The notes: a model not told the origin generated them from the letters alone. Counted from the first letter of the stretch, positions 12,543-25,796 are shown. The stretch is 64,000 bases of DNA from Ehretia macrophylla (GCA_037974665.1 CM075777.1:14159001-14223000), one strand, 5' to 3'. Made by a program: numbers and translations.

Positions 12543-13030
12543 TGTTATAATATAACACTTGTTCAATATCGGAAAATCAAAAACTCTAAAACCACCTTAT
12601 AAGATCCTGAGCTATTTCACTTAATTGGCACCAATTGGTTTTAAGATAGGAGTTCATGATTCTTAACATGGTATCAGATGTGGGTTCTTGGTCCAGTCAT
12701 ATTTATTCGCGTGTGACCCATCTCAAATCAAGTCCACTTGTCTTCAATCTTTCGCGTGTGCATAGTCACGCACCTTCAATCTTTCACATGTGTTATTTAT
12801 CACATGTGTGTTCAATCTTTCATGTGTGGCCCATCTAAAAAATTCGGTCCACGCGTGTTCAATCTTTCACGTGTGACCCCTCTCAAATTAGATCACACGT
12901 GAGGGGGAGTGTTAGAATATAACACTTATCCCATATCGAAAAATCAGAAACTCTAAAACCACCTTATAAGATCTTAGGCTATTCCACTTGGCACCAATTA
13001 ATTTTAAGATGGAATCTCAGACTTTTAACA
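12543..13030 (+). mobile_element. TRIM (terminal-repeat retrotransposon in miniature), copy 1
   Basis: The two short terminal repeats are 12543-12668 and 12910-13030. Both start TGTTA-AATATAACACTT and end in TTTTAACA or CTTAACA. Right after the first is TGGTATCAGATG (12669), close to the primer-binding site complementary to initiator-Met tRNA (TGGTATCAGAGC). Right before the second is the purine tract GAGGGGGAG (12901-12909). The internal 240 bp has no coding capacity and repeats TTCAATCTTTC and GTGTGACCC words. The flanks GCTTC/ACTTC match at 4 of 5 positions. Proteins for movement must come from other retrotransposons. Confidence 0.88.
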
Positions 13031-13035
13031 ACTTC

Positions 13036-14302
13036 TTCCAAGGGCATGGTCCCTCAACAAAGAATGTATTTCTGTCAATTTCGTTGGCTGGGCATCTTTG
13101 GGGGCCAATATATTAATTTTTTTAAATTTCAACTTACACTATATTTAAAATTTTTCTTTTGGGAGCCAATGAATTATTATTATTATACTTTTTTATTTTT
13201 CCTGTACATGAAGTTATACTATATATTATAAAATTTCAAAAACTTTTGCAGGAGCCATCTTAAAAGCTCCACAACTGTTGCAAAGCATATTTAAGAGTCA
13301 ATGGAAAAACAAAAACATGAGAAATTTAGGCCAATCGCTTGAGGCCCTTTCATGCCACAACTTCTTGTAGAATATGTAGAATGTTTGTATAAAAATATAT
13401 GGTATAGAAGGCCAGTTCTTTATATGATGTCTTGCGTCGATGGACATGGTATATATTAACACAGTTTATAAGTTAGTGCTTTGAGATTAATTAATAACTC
13501 ATGCCATCACAGTTTATAAGTTAGCTTATTTGTCTAGAATTCTAGGTTTTGGGTTTGACAAAATGATATTAGTGCAAACATCAACTTGGAAGTGCATGAT
13601 CCAAGTGTTGTGCGAAACAAGTGCTACACCATGCAAAGGCGATGATAGCACCTTTAAAATCTATACTATCTGGTCAATCTTGGACTGGATTGTTTTGTAC
13701 ACTTGACGAGAAAGTTAGGTCTTTAATTGAAGTTGATTATAATACCTTGCGTTTGTAAACGATATGATATGAGTACAATTTATAGTTTAGAGTTGTAAGT
13801 TAAAGTAATAATTCATGTTAACCATTTTAAAAGAACTTGATATTTGGTTTAAAACGTTTATTGTTCTCTTGTGAGTTGAAAATTTTTAGCCTGAAACGTG
13901 ACATTTATGTGTTTAACATTTTAGATATTTATAGTTTGAAGAAAATATTGAATTTGGACGTCCGTGTTGGTGACTTTATTCATGCAATTTTTTTATTTTT
14001 ATTTTTCCTTTTGTTTATCAGATTCAACCCTTGAACACGGCAGGTTTGAATCTTTTTATCAAAATCAAATTCGAGTACAAAACCCTACACAGTGTGTAAA
14101 AAAATTGAAAAAATGAATTAAAATGGGAAAAAAACCTACACATGCATGCCTAAAGATCCATAAAACAAAACCCTAACCTAGAGGATATTTATAGCTTGAG
14201 GGTTTTTTCATATATATTTGTTTGTGGAGAAGTTGATATCTCCTGTAAATTAAGTGGTGGATGACTTCGTCAAATTTATAGGTGGAGAAGGTCGCGTTGC
14301 CT
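13036..14302. other. Intergenic, no gene seen
   Basis: AT-rich sequence. The start (13036-13110) may be a continuation of the hAT remnant beyond the TRIM. The open stretch at 13837-14034 is low-complexity and resembles nothing I know. Confidence 0.5.
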
Positions 14303-14793
14303 TTTTTTTTTTTTTTTTGCTAAAAGCAAGCATGTTTCATTCCAAACAAAAAACAAAAATAATGACAAACAAAAATACCCCGAAGGGCTTACAAAAATAA
14401 TCTTGAGTCTATCTTCCAAGCTATACAAATAGCTTGGTTCAAAAGAGAGTGTTTATACTTCCTATACAATGATAACTTTGCTCTAACGTCAAAAGCAATA
14501 TTTTCAAAAATATGTTCCTCGCTAAGGAATGTATCATTGAAGATCCTATTATTACTTTCCTTCCACACATAAAAAACGAAAGCCCCAAGGAATAACTTGA
14601 TGCAAAACGACTGGAACGTAGCTTTGGAAGAAATCTGTACAATCCATTCTTCACATTTCTCCCAATCAAGACCTCTAGGGCCTTTAGAGTTATGCCATCC
14701 TCTATTCCAAATCCGTTTGATGATAGTACATTGAGAGAACAAGTATTGCCTTTGGCTTTGGGTTCTTCGGCCATTTTGGTTGTGAATGTTCAT
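14303..14793 (-). pseudogene. L1-type LINE 3' end (zf-RVT region, 3' UTR and poly-A)
   Basis: The minus-strand frame 14389-14793 (134 residues) matches the C-terminal region of plant LINE ORF2 proteins: a QYLFSQC...KRIWN zinc-ribbon part, then FYVWKESNNRIFND and FDVRAKLSLYRKYKHS. The stop is followed by about 70 bp of 3' UTR and then a long A tract on the minus strand (T run at 14303-14320). The reverse transcriptase and endonuclease parts are missing, as expected for 5' truncation during target-primed reverse transcription. Confidence 0.85.
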
Positions 14794-14799
14794 GGATTT

Positions 14800-16254
14800 T
14801 TCACACTTTTTGTTGTTTGACTAACGTTACCTTTAGGCCATTCAACAAAGATTTGATTCGACTGGAAAGACGTTAAACACAAACCATGAATGCTGGAATC
14901 GCATCCTATTACAACATGTTTGCCATTCATTCATGAACTGACACTGATTTTGATAACCCCAATGATTCCAACCCCTTCATGTAGGAAATTTGGGTACTTT
15001 CTCTATATCTATGGATTCTTTAGTTTCCCTACATTTAATTAATTACTTATTTAAGGGAATCTCAATTTCAATTTAACTCCAACAACTTCTTTATATTTAA
15101 TTATTCTCTTATTTCATGTGGGTTTTGGAGATGGGTTCAGTGAATTGTTTCAGCATTTTCATCCCATGTGGAGATGTTGAAATTAGATGTAAGAATTCCC
15201 TATCAAGTAGAGAATCTTTCGGGAAATCGTTGGAGACTATTTTATCCAACAACTTTGTAAAGATAACTGAGATTCTATCTTAAAAACAATTAGTATTGAG
15301 TGAAGTAATATAAAATCTTATAAGGTGGTATTGGACTTTTCTATATTTGGAGAAAAAGAGGGGATATGTAACCTGTTGAAGATGCCCTTATGCAAGCGAT
15401 TATATTCATTCCAAGTCCAAAAGCATCAAGTCAGTCAGAATTACATCAGACCATCTCAAAACGAGAACAAACTATACAACAATTTTACAGAAGTCATCAT
15501 GTCGTAAATGGATGAGCAAAAGAAGAGTTTGATTACATGAGCTTGCAAGCTACTAGCTTTACAGGTTGATATGTGTGTGTGCATTTTTGGTGGATATATA
15601 TAGCTTTTGATAAATTGTAGATGCTATTCCTCCAAAGAAAATAAATCAGGGTAATATTTAGGGTTAGTATGTGTATTGTGCGTGAGAAATGGACTAATTC
15701 TCAAGTACATGGAAATGGACTAATCTCATATGTTTGCTCTGAAATGGCTAATTCCATATACGCATAAATCACCTTTAAAATGGGATTCCAAGTTAATTTT
15801 CAATCCATTATGGTATATCAATCGCTATCTTAGATCTTTGAATATGAAAATGAGTGGATCTGCAGGGTTCCAAATGAATTGGCTTATTCAAAAAAAGCCT
15901 TGCTCTTTAGAAGATCTATCTCGTATCTAGTATTACTACATGTTTTACTTTACAACAACACCGAATCATTCTTTTGAAGGGTAAGCACTTCAGTTCGTCA
16001 AATGAACTGATCTGCCTCTCACATGTATGTGAGGCCCACCCCACACTAATTCAAATCAATACGTTTGAACGGACTGAATACTTTTTCCTCTTGAAGCTCA
16101 TCATTTTCATCATAAATAATTCACTTGCCTCGAAATAACCTGGACCAACTAGGGAGTCCCAATTCGTGAACGTGAAATTAAGTCAACTAGGCCAAACCTG
16201 TTCGTAGGCAATTATGGCGCATTTCAAAAGTTTGAGTGCACCTTAATATTTAAC
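14800..16254. other. Intergenic, no gene recognised
   Basis: A 66-codon open frame at 15730-15930 (+) is less low-complexity than its surroundings, but I do not recognise it. Nothing else is supportable. Confidence 0.5.
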
Positions 16255-16409
16255 CCGCAGTTGAGGGCAACATGAAAAAATACTCTATTTATTTATGGTT
16301 GTTTTGTAAAAATATAGTAAATTTTATATTCATGTATTACGAAATCGATTATAAAAAGATTAGTAATAAAGAGGACAAAAGCCAAAGCTCAAATAATAGA
16401 AGAAAATAA

Positions 16410-16750
16410 GGGTTCGTTTGTTTGCAGAAAAATAACTTGATAGGTAAAAATATTTGTTAAGAAAAATTATGTTTTGAAATAGAATATTTTCTATTATCTG
16501 ACTGCTACAGTGGAAACATTTTGAATGTAGAAATTTTTATAAGCACACAAAAAATGTACTTATGGGTGGCATGTGGTGGGGTGGGTATAGTGTGGAGTGA
16601 AAAATATTTTCATCGTACATAAAGTACATTAAAATATTTTACACTCCTCATAACTATTTTTTTTTTTTTTAATATTAACTGAAAATATTTTTATGATATT
16701 ACCAAACATCGAGAAATGTAAAAAATATTTGTCGCAAACAAACAGAGCCT
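16410..16750. mobile_element. MITE with GGCTC(T)GTTTGTTTGC inverted ends, copy 2
   Basis: The left end GGTTCGTTTGTTTGCAG is mirrored by CGCAAACAAACAGAGCCT at the right. It shares AAAATAACTTGAT-GG near the left end with the element at 10883. The proximal duplicate of this region (near 17833) lacks it, which gives an empty site and confirms insertion after the duplication. Confidence 0.7.
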
Positions 16751-16879
16751 AAATATTAGAATACTTTCATAGGATAGATAGGAAAAGAGAAATTAGGAAA
16801 GGGAGGAGGGTGGTGTTACAGTGTTAGCCATCCAATGGAATCACGTTTCAGTTGGTTGCTGTTGCAAAAATAAAAGAAA

Positions 16880-17234
16880 GTCCTTGCTTTGGAAGTATGC
16901 TTAAAGCTCTTATTTTGCTCGTGTTTATTATATTTGGCAGGAACGCAATGCTCGTATCTTTGCAAATGTTTTCTCTAATGAAGAACAGATTATGAAGAAA
17001 ATTGTGGAAATAGTCCGCCTCAAAATATTTTCCGGTGCAAAATATAGTAACACAATTTTGAATAGGGGTACTTTGTAACGAGTGAAATATTATTGATATC
17101 TCTCTTAGTTAATTTCCAGTTTTTCTTTTGGTCTTTTTGACATTGTTGTGTACTTTGATGTGTATGGCTTTGTCTCTTGTTTTTTGTTAGTGAAATGAAA
17201 TTGATACTTGTTGACTTAGCATCAAAAAAAAAAA
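16880..17234 (+). pseudogene. LINE 3' end fragment (zf-RVT tail and poly-A)
   Basis: One plus-strand frame reads YYIWQERNARIFAN followed by EEQIMKKIVEIVRLKIF, the typical end of plant L1-like ORF2, to a stop at about 17078. About 145 bp of 3' UTR and an A run at 17222-17234 follow. Everything upstream of the last 65 codons is lost. It is distinct in sequence from the LINE at 14303. Confidence 0.75.
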
Positions 17235-17689
17235 GTTTGATTTGATTTAATTTGGAAAAAGAAAGCAAAATTGTCGTGGTTAATTTGACCTGGATGGTAA
17301 GGTTACACAGACTCTCTTATGATGTCAACCCAGCATGTCTACACAAAGCATGAAACAGTACATGCACAAGGGACCAAATTAATTTGAGAGAAAGAAATGA
17401 CCTCCAAACCAATTGCAATAAACTCACCACAAAAAAAAAAAAATAATAAAATAAAAATATTAGTATCTTATCTATCTCGTGAAAGCCGCCAGAAAGAGCT
17501 TAATTCTAGGGATTGCTATTTCATCAGTTTGAACCCTACAAACATGTGAGACTCACTTCTTCTCTCATGAACTAAGATCAATCCGAACTGATAGAAGAGT
17601 TTTTATAATTCTAGATTTTGCACTTTATGTATATTCTGTACAAAACAAGATTAAATATAATTCTCGCACGATAGATAAGTTCTCCGAGG

Positions 17690-18146
17690 GGTAAAATGAA
17701 AAACTACCCTATTTATTCATCTTTGTTCATAAAAATATAGTGAACACTAAATTCATGCATCACGAAATCACTTATGAAAAGATTAAATAATAAAGAGGAC
17801 TAAAGCCAAAGCTGAAATAACATAAGAAAATAGATATTAGAATATCTACGATGCAAATTAATAGAAAAGGAGGGATGTGATGTTAAGCATCCGACAACGA
17901 ATTCTTCGTAAGAATACGACACATCATGACAGAATAGTGTCGTCAGATCTATATAGCCGACCTTACCTAATAGAATGTAACTAACTTAGCCTTAATGGTA
18001 ATTAAGGTTTTTACAGTCTCTAATTGTATCAAGCCAGGATGGCTAGAAAAAGCATGAAACACAGTGCATGTACAAAGGAAACAAATCAACTTGAAAGAAA
18101 TTGAGAAGTGACCTTCAAACCAATAAACTCATCACAATAAAACCAA
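17690..18146. repeat. Proximal copy of the duplicated 3' flank of the ankyrin-like gene
   Basis: This segment directly follows the minus-strand gene and is repeated in order at 16255-17512. It lacks the MITE and the LINE present in the distal copy, so it serves as the empty-site reference. Confidence 0.7.
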
Positions 18147-21100
18147 TCATGTATATCTTATCCACCTTGTGAGAGCTGCCAGAAAGAGCTTACTGAATTC
18201 CAGATTCTGCACTTTGTTCATCTTCTTGGCACGAGTCATAAGGTCAAAATCGTGGTTGGCTTTTGCAGTAGGTAAGGCATGGTATGATCGCGACCCGGGG
18301 ACAACAGTTGATCGACGAGAAGGGCGCTTCGAAGCTGAAAGAGCTTGTTGATATGACTTCCTTGTTGGGAATTCCTTCAATGAAAAGATAATGCCTGTTA
18401 GGAGAAACATTATAAACAAGGTTTACAAATTTGGATTTCATATCATCAATGTCACCAAAAGGCCAAACACATAGCAACTGTCAATTCTTGCAGTCTTTCA
18501 CATTCGTTTGAAAATGATGTAATATTGGCTTAGCCCTTGAATCCAAAAAACGAAAAAACAAAAAAAGGCCAAGCACATAAAATTAATCAAGAAAGAAAAA
18601 ACACACACCCCTCTCCTGTAAAAAGAGAGAGGGAGGGAGCACCCCAATTTGTCGAATTTGAATCCCATCATAGCGTTATAACATTATGGCAAGACATGGT
18701 AACAGGTAAAATATCTCTGAAACATACATGGTACCACTTTAATGTGTCGTCGAAGAAGGTCCTCCACCGCATAGGATGCATATAAATGTCATGGGCAAAG
18801 GATGTCTCTGGTTATGATAAGAAAGTCACAGAAATTTTATTCCATCAGATAAAATAAAATAAACAAGGAAAACATCAGAGAATTACCTATATAATGTATA
18901 CACGATGGACGACCTCCCATCCTGCATTTTTTTGGCAACAACAAACATGTTAATGACAAATCAAGAAATTAACATTACTAGTTCAGAAGCCACCGTATAC
19001 AAACACTCCACAGCATTTTTAAGGTAAAGAAGACATCAGTAGCCAAGCAAGGGTGCAAAACTGCAAATGAATTCAACTTTTCGCCAGCCTTTTTGTCCTT
19101 GGCTTATGAACAAGCTCAACTTGACTAAATTTGTTTGAGCTGCAAAATAGAAAGGCATGGAGCCAGTGTCACTGCCAGACGGGGCAGGGCGCAGGTTCCA
19201 GATCCAAAAAGTTGAGTATCGATCAGCCTAGTGCACCAACCGCGTGGTATGACGGGCACTCAAAGACCTGGCGAATGTTTTTTGGACCAACCTATGACCC
19301 AAAAAAATGAGTTCGTCACTCTTTTTCACATACATTAATGGGAGAAAAAGTTTACAAAAGCAAGCCACTCCCCGTCCAGACAACCTCCAGGAAAAGGAGG
19401 TGGCGATCAACCATCCACTCTCAGATTCATACAGATCAATTGACCTCCATGTCCTGTTAGTTTGCTAAGTAGACTCGCGTATATTGCATTCTGTTGAGAG
19501 ATCTTTTATAAAAGTATATCCATACCAAAACATGTTTAAACTCTTTAAATTTAAAAAGCATACATGCACTCTTCATTCTATACAAGTCCATATCAGTAGT
19601 CACTTGCATTCCCTAAAATAAGATCAAACCATGAACTCAAGTAAAGCTTGAAGCATAGCCTTGCAGTTCAAAGAAAGTTGAAATTGAACATGACTAAGGA
19701 AGACAAATCCAAACCTTTGAATATCTTCTATCAGATCACATTTGACATTGAATCCTCCTTCCATAAAGATCCAAGCAACTTCTTTGGCCAATTTCTTAGA
19801 AGAGTACTGTGAGAAAAAAGAACGGATTTATCAAATACGAATTTCATGATAAAAAAGAAAGAGAGAATGCTATCATAAGTTGAGAAAAGAACCAGTCATG
19901 ATAATGCATACAGATATCTAAGAAGCATTAGCATGTACATTGGTTTCCTCTAGCAGAAGATACATGTAGAGTTGTTCACCAATCCTCTCAACTATTTCGA
20001 GGAATAGCAAAATGTCCTCCAACGTTGCCTTTTTGTTCTTTCATTCCTGCACCTCTTTTTTGCAACCAAGGGCATACATGGACCTTGCACTAAGCACACT
20101 CAAGGATGCAATCTCAGCCAAGACAAAAGGGCGTATTGTTGTCCTCCCATTGATATCATTTTCTTGAGGTAGGGGTGTTGTCATAACCTTGTCACGGGCA
20201 ACCATCAGCAAAGCAGCTAATTCAGCTACTTTTCCTTCTTTTAAATAATAATAGATTTCTTTATCAATCTCATTTGTCTTTTGTACAAGCAATCTCACAT
20301 TCTCCAAACCAAACCTCTTATCTTCACCACAAAGTCTAAACACCAGCTTAAAAACAGATTTCTTTGGAGTCCAATCCCAATCAAAGATGCCTACACTTCT
20401 CCTGTCACAGAAATAAGATGAAAATGCATATAAGATGAGTTTCAATGCTCCTCTTATGGAGCACGAAGTTCTCGTTATACGCAGAGTCAGCAGAAGGGTC
20501 AGACCTACTTCGAGGGTCTACTATTCACAGTCATATAATGCGTCTTTTCTAGTGGCTGTTTCACGATTTAAACATGTGACCAGGTCATACAACGACAACT
20601 TTACTGTTGCGTCAAAACTTCAACTTCCTTCCCCATAGAAGAAAGAAAACATGTTGCATACTAAGATTACAAAGATTCATACCTTATCATTTCAAGTGCC
20701 ACATTTAGCGGCAGGTGCATCCCTTTCACATCTACTGGCTCACAGTCACATCTAAAGTTTGCTTCTTCGGCTCCATTATGTTCAAGAAATAATTTAGTAA
20801 GTTTAGGGCATTCATATGCCACTTCATTATGTAGTGCAGGCAGGCCATTATAACTGAAAGCTGCATTGTAATCCAATGTCGGACCAGTTTCTCCCTTTAG
20901 CACTGCAGTTGCACATTTTACAGAATCAAAGAAAAAGAACTTCTCACGATACCGCTTTGGTGTGTCTACACACGGGGCCAAAAATTTTACACCACCAGCG
21001 AATTGTTCCTCATCGTCACTCAATAGGGCGTAGTCAATAAAATCTTCATAAGGATCAAGGACTTCTCCCCTCTTCTTCTTTTACCCTGGCAAGTTATTTT

Positions 21101-24100
21101 CTTTCAGGTAGTCAAAAGTGTAGACACGCTGTTTTTGCCACCAGAAAAAGAAGCAAGAGGAACACATAAAAAAATGAATGATTAGATATCATGCTTGTAT
21201 GGTTTCGCACTAAAATAAACCCTACAAATATAAAAAAAGTAAAGGGCTTCAAAGCAAGTAAAAATCGTGTATGCATTGATTCATGAAGATGTATCTCTTT
21301 TTTGATTAAAGTTCTAGATAAAAAATCTAAGGATCAATCCCCTCAATGTTATGAGATCTAGGTCCCAATGTCTAGCGTGAAGAGTTTTGCGCTTCATTGA
21401 AAAGACACATCTCATCATTTTAAAATACACAGAAGCTTCTTCAGAGAAAGGCTGGGGTGGAGGTGGGGGAGGGGGGAAGAATTGCTGACGCTTTCTGGAA
21501 AAGAAACACCATTATACCTTTTTTTTTTTTCCTATTGCAAATGAATTTCTTAGTCTCAAATGGAACAAAATTATAAAGAGGTGAAATTCTCTTAATCAAC
21601 AGAAACATTTAAGTGAAGGGAGATCATCGTGAATATGCATTTCATGGTTGATTTGGCAGAGTTTTTAATAAACTATTTTTAGGAAGAGTGTTCCAGTGTT
21701 CTGGAAACACAGAAAATAATAACAATATATCATTTTCAAACACTATGTATTCGTGACTGGAAAAGAAAAGGTAAGAACAGAAAGAGAAAGAAACAAAAAA
21801 GACCATCAGCCATTCTAGTATTTCTTTCGACCCAATATCCAGAGAACAGTCTTTAGAATATATAATTCATAGATTTCCAAAATCCTTACAAGGGATGGTA
21901 TCACTAACCAAGCTAGAATCCCAACCAAGCGAGACTAATGTTGTACGCTTATGAATAACTATTTGGACCTCAAATTTACTAACCCCAAAAACAGTGAATC
22001 CACAACATCTATTTATAAGTCACTCACTTAACATGTCTCTCACCTGCGTGGGACATTACATATGGGTTTCGGGATCTTACCGCAGCAGGATTAGAAAAAT
22101 GAGACCCTGATTGTTGTTTCATCTTAAGAGACCACCGGAGCTTTGCTGTTGGAGATAACAATAAACATTAGCAACATTATATTCTTAAGCTGAATTCTAT
22201 TTCAGTTAAGAGTTTTGTTCATTCTGACTTTATACTTTTAGTTCCTAGATAGAATTAGACAGAAAAATGACCAAATTTGACTAATTTACCTGCCTGTTTC
22301 GGTCCCAGTTTGTCCAGGAAGCTTGTCCATTGATTGTCCAACCACAAACAAGTATTATGTTAAAGATCAATACCAAATATTGTTTTTCAAAGCTTGAAGC
22401 TAAAATCTTTTACTTATAAAAAGAGAATTGCAAACTCTTAGGACAAACTTACCAGTTTATATCATCTACACGAACGTCTGTCTTCAATTTGAATCCAGAT
22501 GCCTTTAGCAAAAATGCAACTTCTACAGCCACAAGATATTTACAAATTTGCTGAAAAAATAAGAAAACTTTCCATAAACAAGAAAAGTCAATGAAAGAAA
22601 CCACAAAGAAAAGCACATAGTTGTGTCTATATCCTGAAAATATACGTTAAGAGCAAATTTAGAATATTTTATTACTGGGAACTAATTGAGTTTGGTGACA
22701 AAGTTAGTGAAAACTAAGTCTTGTGGACATTTTAAATACCGAAAATATCAAGACATTTTAAATAATCTTGTGGACTCCCAACTTATACTATAGATCTCAC
22801 TGTACATAGTGCAAAGGGAAAGAGTCAAAGTATAGCATGAAGTAAAGTGTAATCATACATGCTCAAGTCTTCTTCGGAGACTGTATTTCTCAATAACGTG
22901 ACCAGCCCGATCAAAAACATCGAAGATCACAACTGCAGACAAAAACAACTTCTTTCTACGCTTGCACATGCGAATTGCCTCGCTATGTTGGCTACCACCC
23001 ATCAATTTGAACAACTCAGCAATTGCTAACTGTAACTCTCTCGTAATGCATTGTTTTATGCAGGAAACATCAGTATCAGCGGCTGTAATCATTAACCTTT
23101 CCCGAGCCACCATAAGTAAAGTAGCCAGCTCAAGAAGCCTTCCTTCCCGTGCAATGCACAAACTAATCACCAGAAGCTCTTCAGTGTTCAACGCCAGCAA
23201 TTTTATAGCGTCCAGCGGCTTTCTCTGCCATTAGTATCAGAAATTAGACTAAGTAACAAGGATATTTCTATCTAGTTTATGTAATTAGTGTAGGAGAGAT
23301 GACAAGTATGTGGTTTATTCAAGTGTCATGAGTCTAAGTGATAGCTTGGGCAATTTCAGTAATTAAACTTACGACACTAGTATCACTTGTCAGGCTGGGA
23401 TTCTGACCATAAGACATCATAGCTTATCTCACCTTCCCAAGTACGAAAAGGAGCATGACAAAGAAAGGATAAAACTAAGAAAGAATAGAAGAAGAGAAAG
23501 AGTACCAATTTCGGCAGGCAAAGTATGTAGATCAACTTAAAGACGGACTTTTGTAGAGACCAATCATGCAAATATATATGATTGCATATTCTTTCAAGGG
23601 CCACGCTCAATGGTGGCATTCCAGCATACATTGACCCCTCATCACTACAACATAAATCAGTTCTAGCCCCATGCTGCAAAAGTAGCCCTGTTAGACTAGA
23701 GGATAAACTTCAAGCAGCATAGTGCAATGGGTACAATCCATCCTCGAATGCTATGTTAAGATCCACAGCGAGTCCTGTCTCGTCTTCAAGCAACGCTGTG
23801 GCGCAGTCTACTGCACCATGGGAACAAATCCACCTCAGAAGCTCATGTGGACAGAGTTCAACTTTACTGATCCCATGCCTCTCTTTTTCCAACTGAGCCT
23901 GAACCAATGCAATGAATTCACGTTTATTGTCCGCGACAATCAAGTCTTTAACTTGCTTGTTGACACCGGAGGCAACAACAACGTTGTTGCTCTGGGAATC
24001 CGCTACCTGCTGTTTTCCAAAGGAAAGTGATCAAATTACAATGCACTACAACTGCACATATAATAATTATCAGAACCAAATGCAAACATCTTTTTCTGAG

Positions 24101-24228
24101 TCGAAGCCAGTGAACCATTTATCATGCTTGTGCCTACCATGCACTTGAACAAGCCTTACAGTTCCAATGCTTGTATTTCAACATAACTGTATCAAAACAA
24201 GTCAAAGGATAAAACATACCTCTTCCAT
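18147..24228 (-). pseudogene. Two-module ankyrin-like protein gene with three in-frame stops
   Basis: Exons read on the minus strand: 24228-24220 (ATG), 24006-23506, 23224-22859, 22550-22453, 22321-22290, 22145-22081, 21128-20683, 20401-19939, 19806-19715, 18921-18887, 18807-18728, and a last exon reaching the stop at 18147. Phases agree through the eleventh exon; the join to the last exon is unresolved. Each module has an ankyrin-like stretch (DGLYPLHYAA, LLLQHGARTD; GLPALHNEVA, KLFLEHNGAE), then a KSVFKLIY or KSVFKLVF segment and an LATLLMVARERLM or LAALLMVARDKVM helix, so the gene arose by internal duplication. Stops lie at 23712-23710 (TGA), 21083-21081 (TAA) and 20043-20041 (TGA), with matching family sequence continuing in frame after each. 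It resembles an uncharacterised plant ankyrin-like family; its function is unknown to me. It may be a pseudogene or a damaged allele. Confidence 0.72.
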
Positions 24229-24229
24229 C

Positions 24230-25796
24230 TCGATGCCGATGCTGATGCTGTTTCTGATGAGCGAAAGAAGTCAAAGCAGCCCCTGTGAATATTTGAAGAA
24301 TTACTAGATGATAATTAGATTTGTCAACAATAGAGAATTAAAGTAAGAATTAGCACGGCAATTATGAAAATGAACGAGTAAATCAGGCAGATGTCTGGCA
24401 TAAATTTCGTACTACAGAACAGACTGTAAATATCTTACTCTTTTTTCCCCCTCTAAAGAAACCATTAAAAGCCTATATACTATCAAAATTTCACGTTAGA
24501 TCATATGCTACCATAATAATTTAATAACTCACTACGGTTTATTAAAATATTGTACAAAAATTCTTGTTGTTACAGGACATGAAGGAGAAATAAGCCATAT
24601 TCGTATTATAAAACATAAGCAGGCATTCGATCATTACAGTATTACTAGGTTTGATGCGCAATTTTAACAAATTCACAGCAAATAGAATTTGGACCAGATT
24701 GAAAGACTTTCAATTAGTGATAGTTACTTTTGCGCTCAATCACAAATACAGGAGTATAACATGTCAGAAATACAATTAGACCCCTTGTTGTTTATAGAAT
24801 AACATAAATTTCGACTGTGAGAGAATGTGTCCAAAATTATTATTGGGTAGTTAGGGATGACAACACACAACTTAATACTCGTATATGGATCGCTTTGTAT
24901 CTTTACAAATGGAGGCTAAGTTAAATTTTCAGTCTAACCAAACCAAATTAGGCCTTGTACCACTATATGGGGTCGACTATATAGATTATGTGACGCCATT
25001 CTTTGTTGCAAATCCATGTGAAAGATTTGACATGTTTTACACTGGCTGTCAGATGTCTAACATAACCTTCTTCTTTTATTCGGGCTTGGGACCGGCAGTG
25101 CGTATCCCAGGCAGAGTTAATTTTTCAGTCTAAAAATACTTTTAAAATATACACATTTTCAAAAATGCAGTACTAACTCACTCATTAATAGATCGCTCGT
25201 GGGGTAAGTTGGGACTGCAGCCCTCTTTAGCCCGTGAATAGTTCCGTCCTTGTACCCATGACTGAATTTAGAATCTGGCTTTAGCTAAGCCCTATACTAA
25301 GAGCCTCATGGCCATTGTTAACATGCGCGCATCTTCGTTGTTCACCGTTCACTCTACCACTAAATCTCAATATCTATCTCTAGTTTTTGAGTTTTGCACG
25401 TAATTAATTTTTTTTCTTGTTTTTAAATAGATGACGGCGAGACTCGAACTTAAAACCCTTTTTAAACCCGACTCTGATAACAGAGAGTACAATATAATGA
25501 TGCATCCATGTTGTGTGTGTGCGACGAGCTTTACCCGATGTCTCGCAGTGGTGTGGTGCCTTAGCTTTTGCTGCAAGTATGTGTGAGCATAACATATGCA
25601 TGATAAAAGGAGTTCTGTACCTTTATTTATTTATTTATTTTTTATTTAAGGTCGGGTTAACTTAATTTTACATCACATAAAATATTTTATATTTTAAAAA
25701 TTAATCTCGAAATCTCTCACATATAAAATGAGAATTATATCACTAAACGACCCCCCTAATATAAAATGGGAATCATATCACTAAATGACCCTCCAT
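24230..25796. other. Upstream flank of the ankyrin-like gene; no other gene seen
   Basis: It probably includes the promoter, but I cannot point to a convincing TATA box. TTAGGGATGACAACA near 24850 resembles one hAT terminus (compare 7632), without a partner. A 25-30 bp unit (ATATAAAATG, then ATCACTAAA-GACC) is repeated at about 25720 and 25760. Confidence 0.45.

Larger units (their letters stand above)
16255..17512. repeat. Distal copy of a segmental duplication of the ankyrin-like gene's 3' flank
   Basis: Blocks at 16255-16405, 16741-16840 and 17275-17512 follow the order of 17690-18200. Shared words include ATAAAGAGGAC-AAAGCCAAAGCT, AAAGCATGAAACA, and GCCAGAAAGAGCTTA, which is the end of the last exon of the neighbouring gene. 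The distal copy is longer because a MITE (16410-16750) and a LINE fragment (about 16880-17234) sit between the blocks. Confidence 0.75.

Noticed and set aside
24850-24870. TTAGGGATGACAACA like a hAT end
   Set aside because: No inverted partner and no 8-bp flank match were found within reach.
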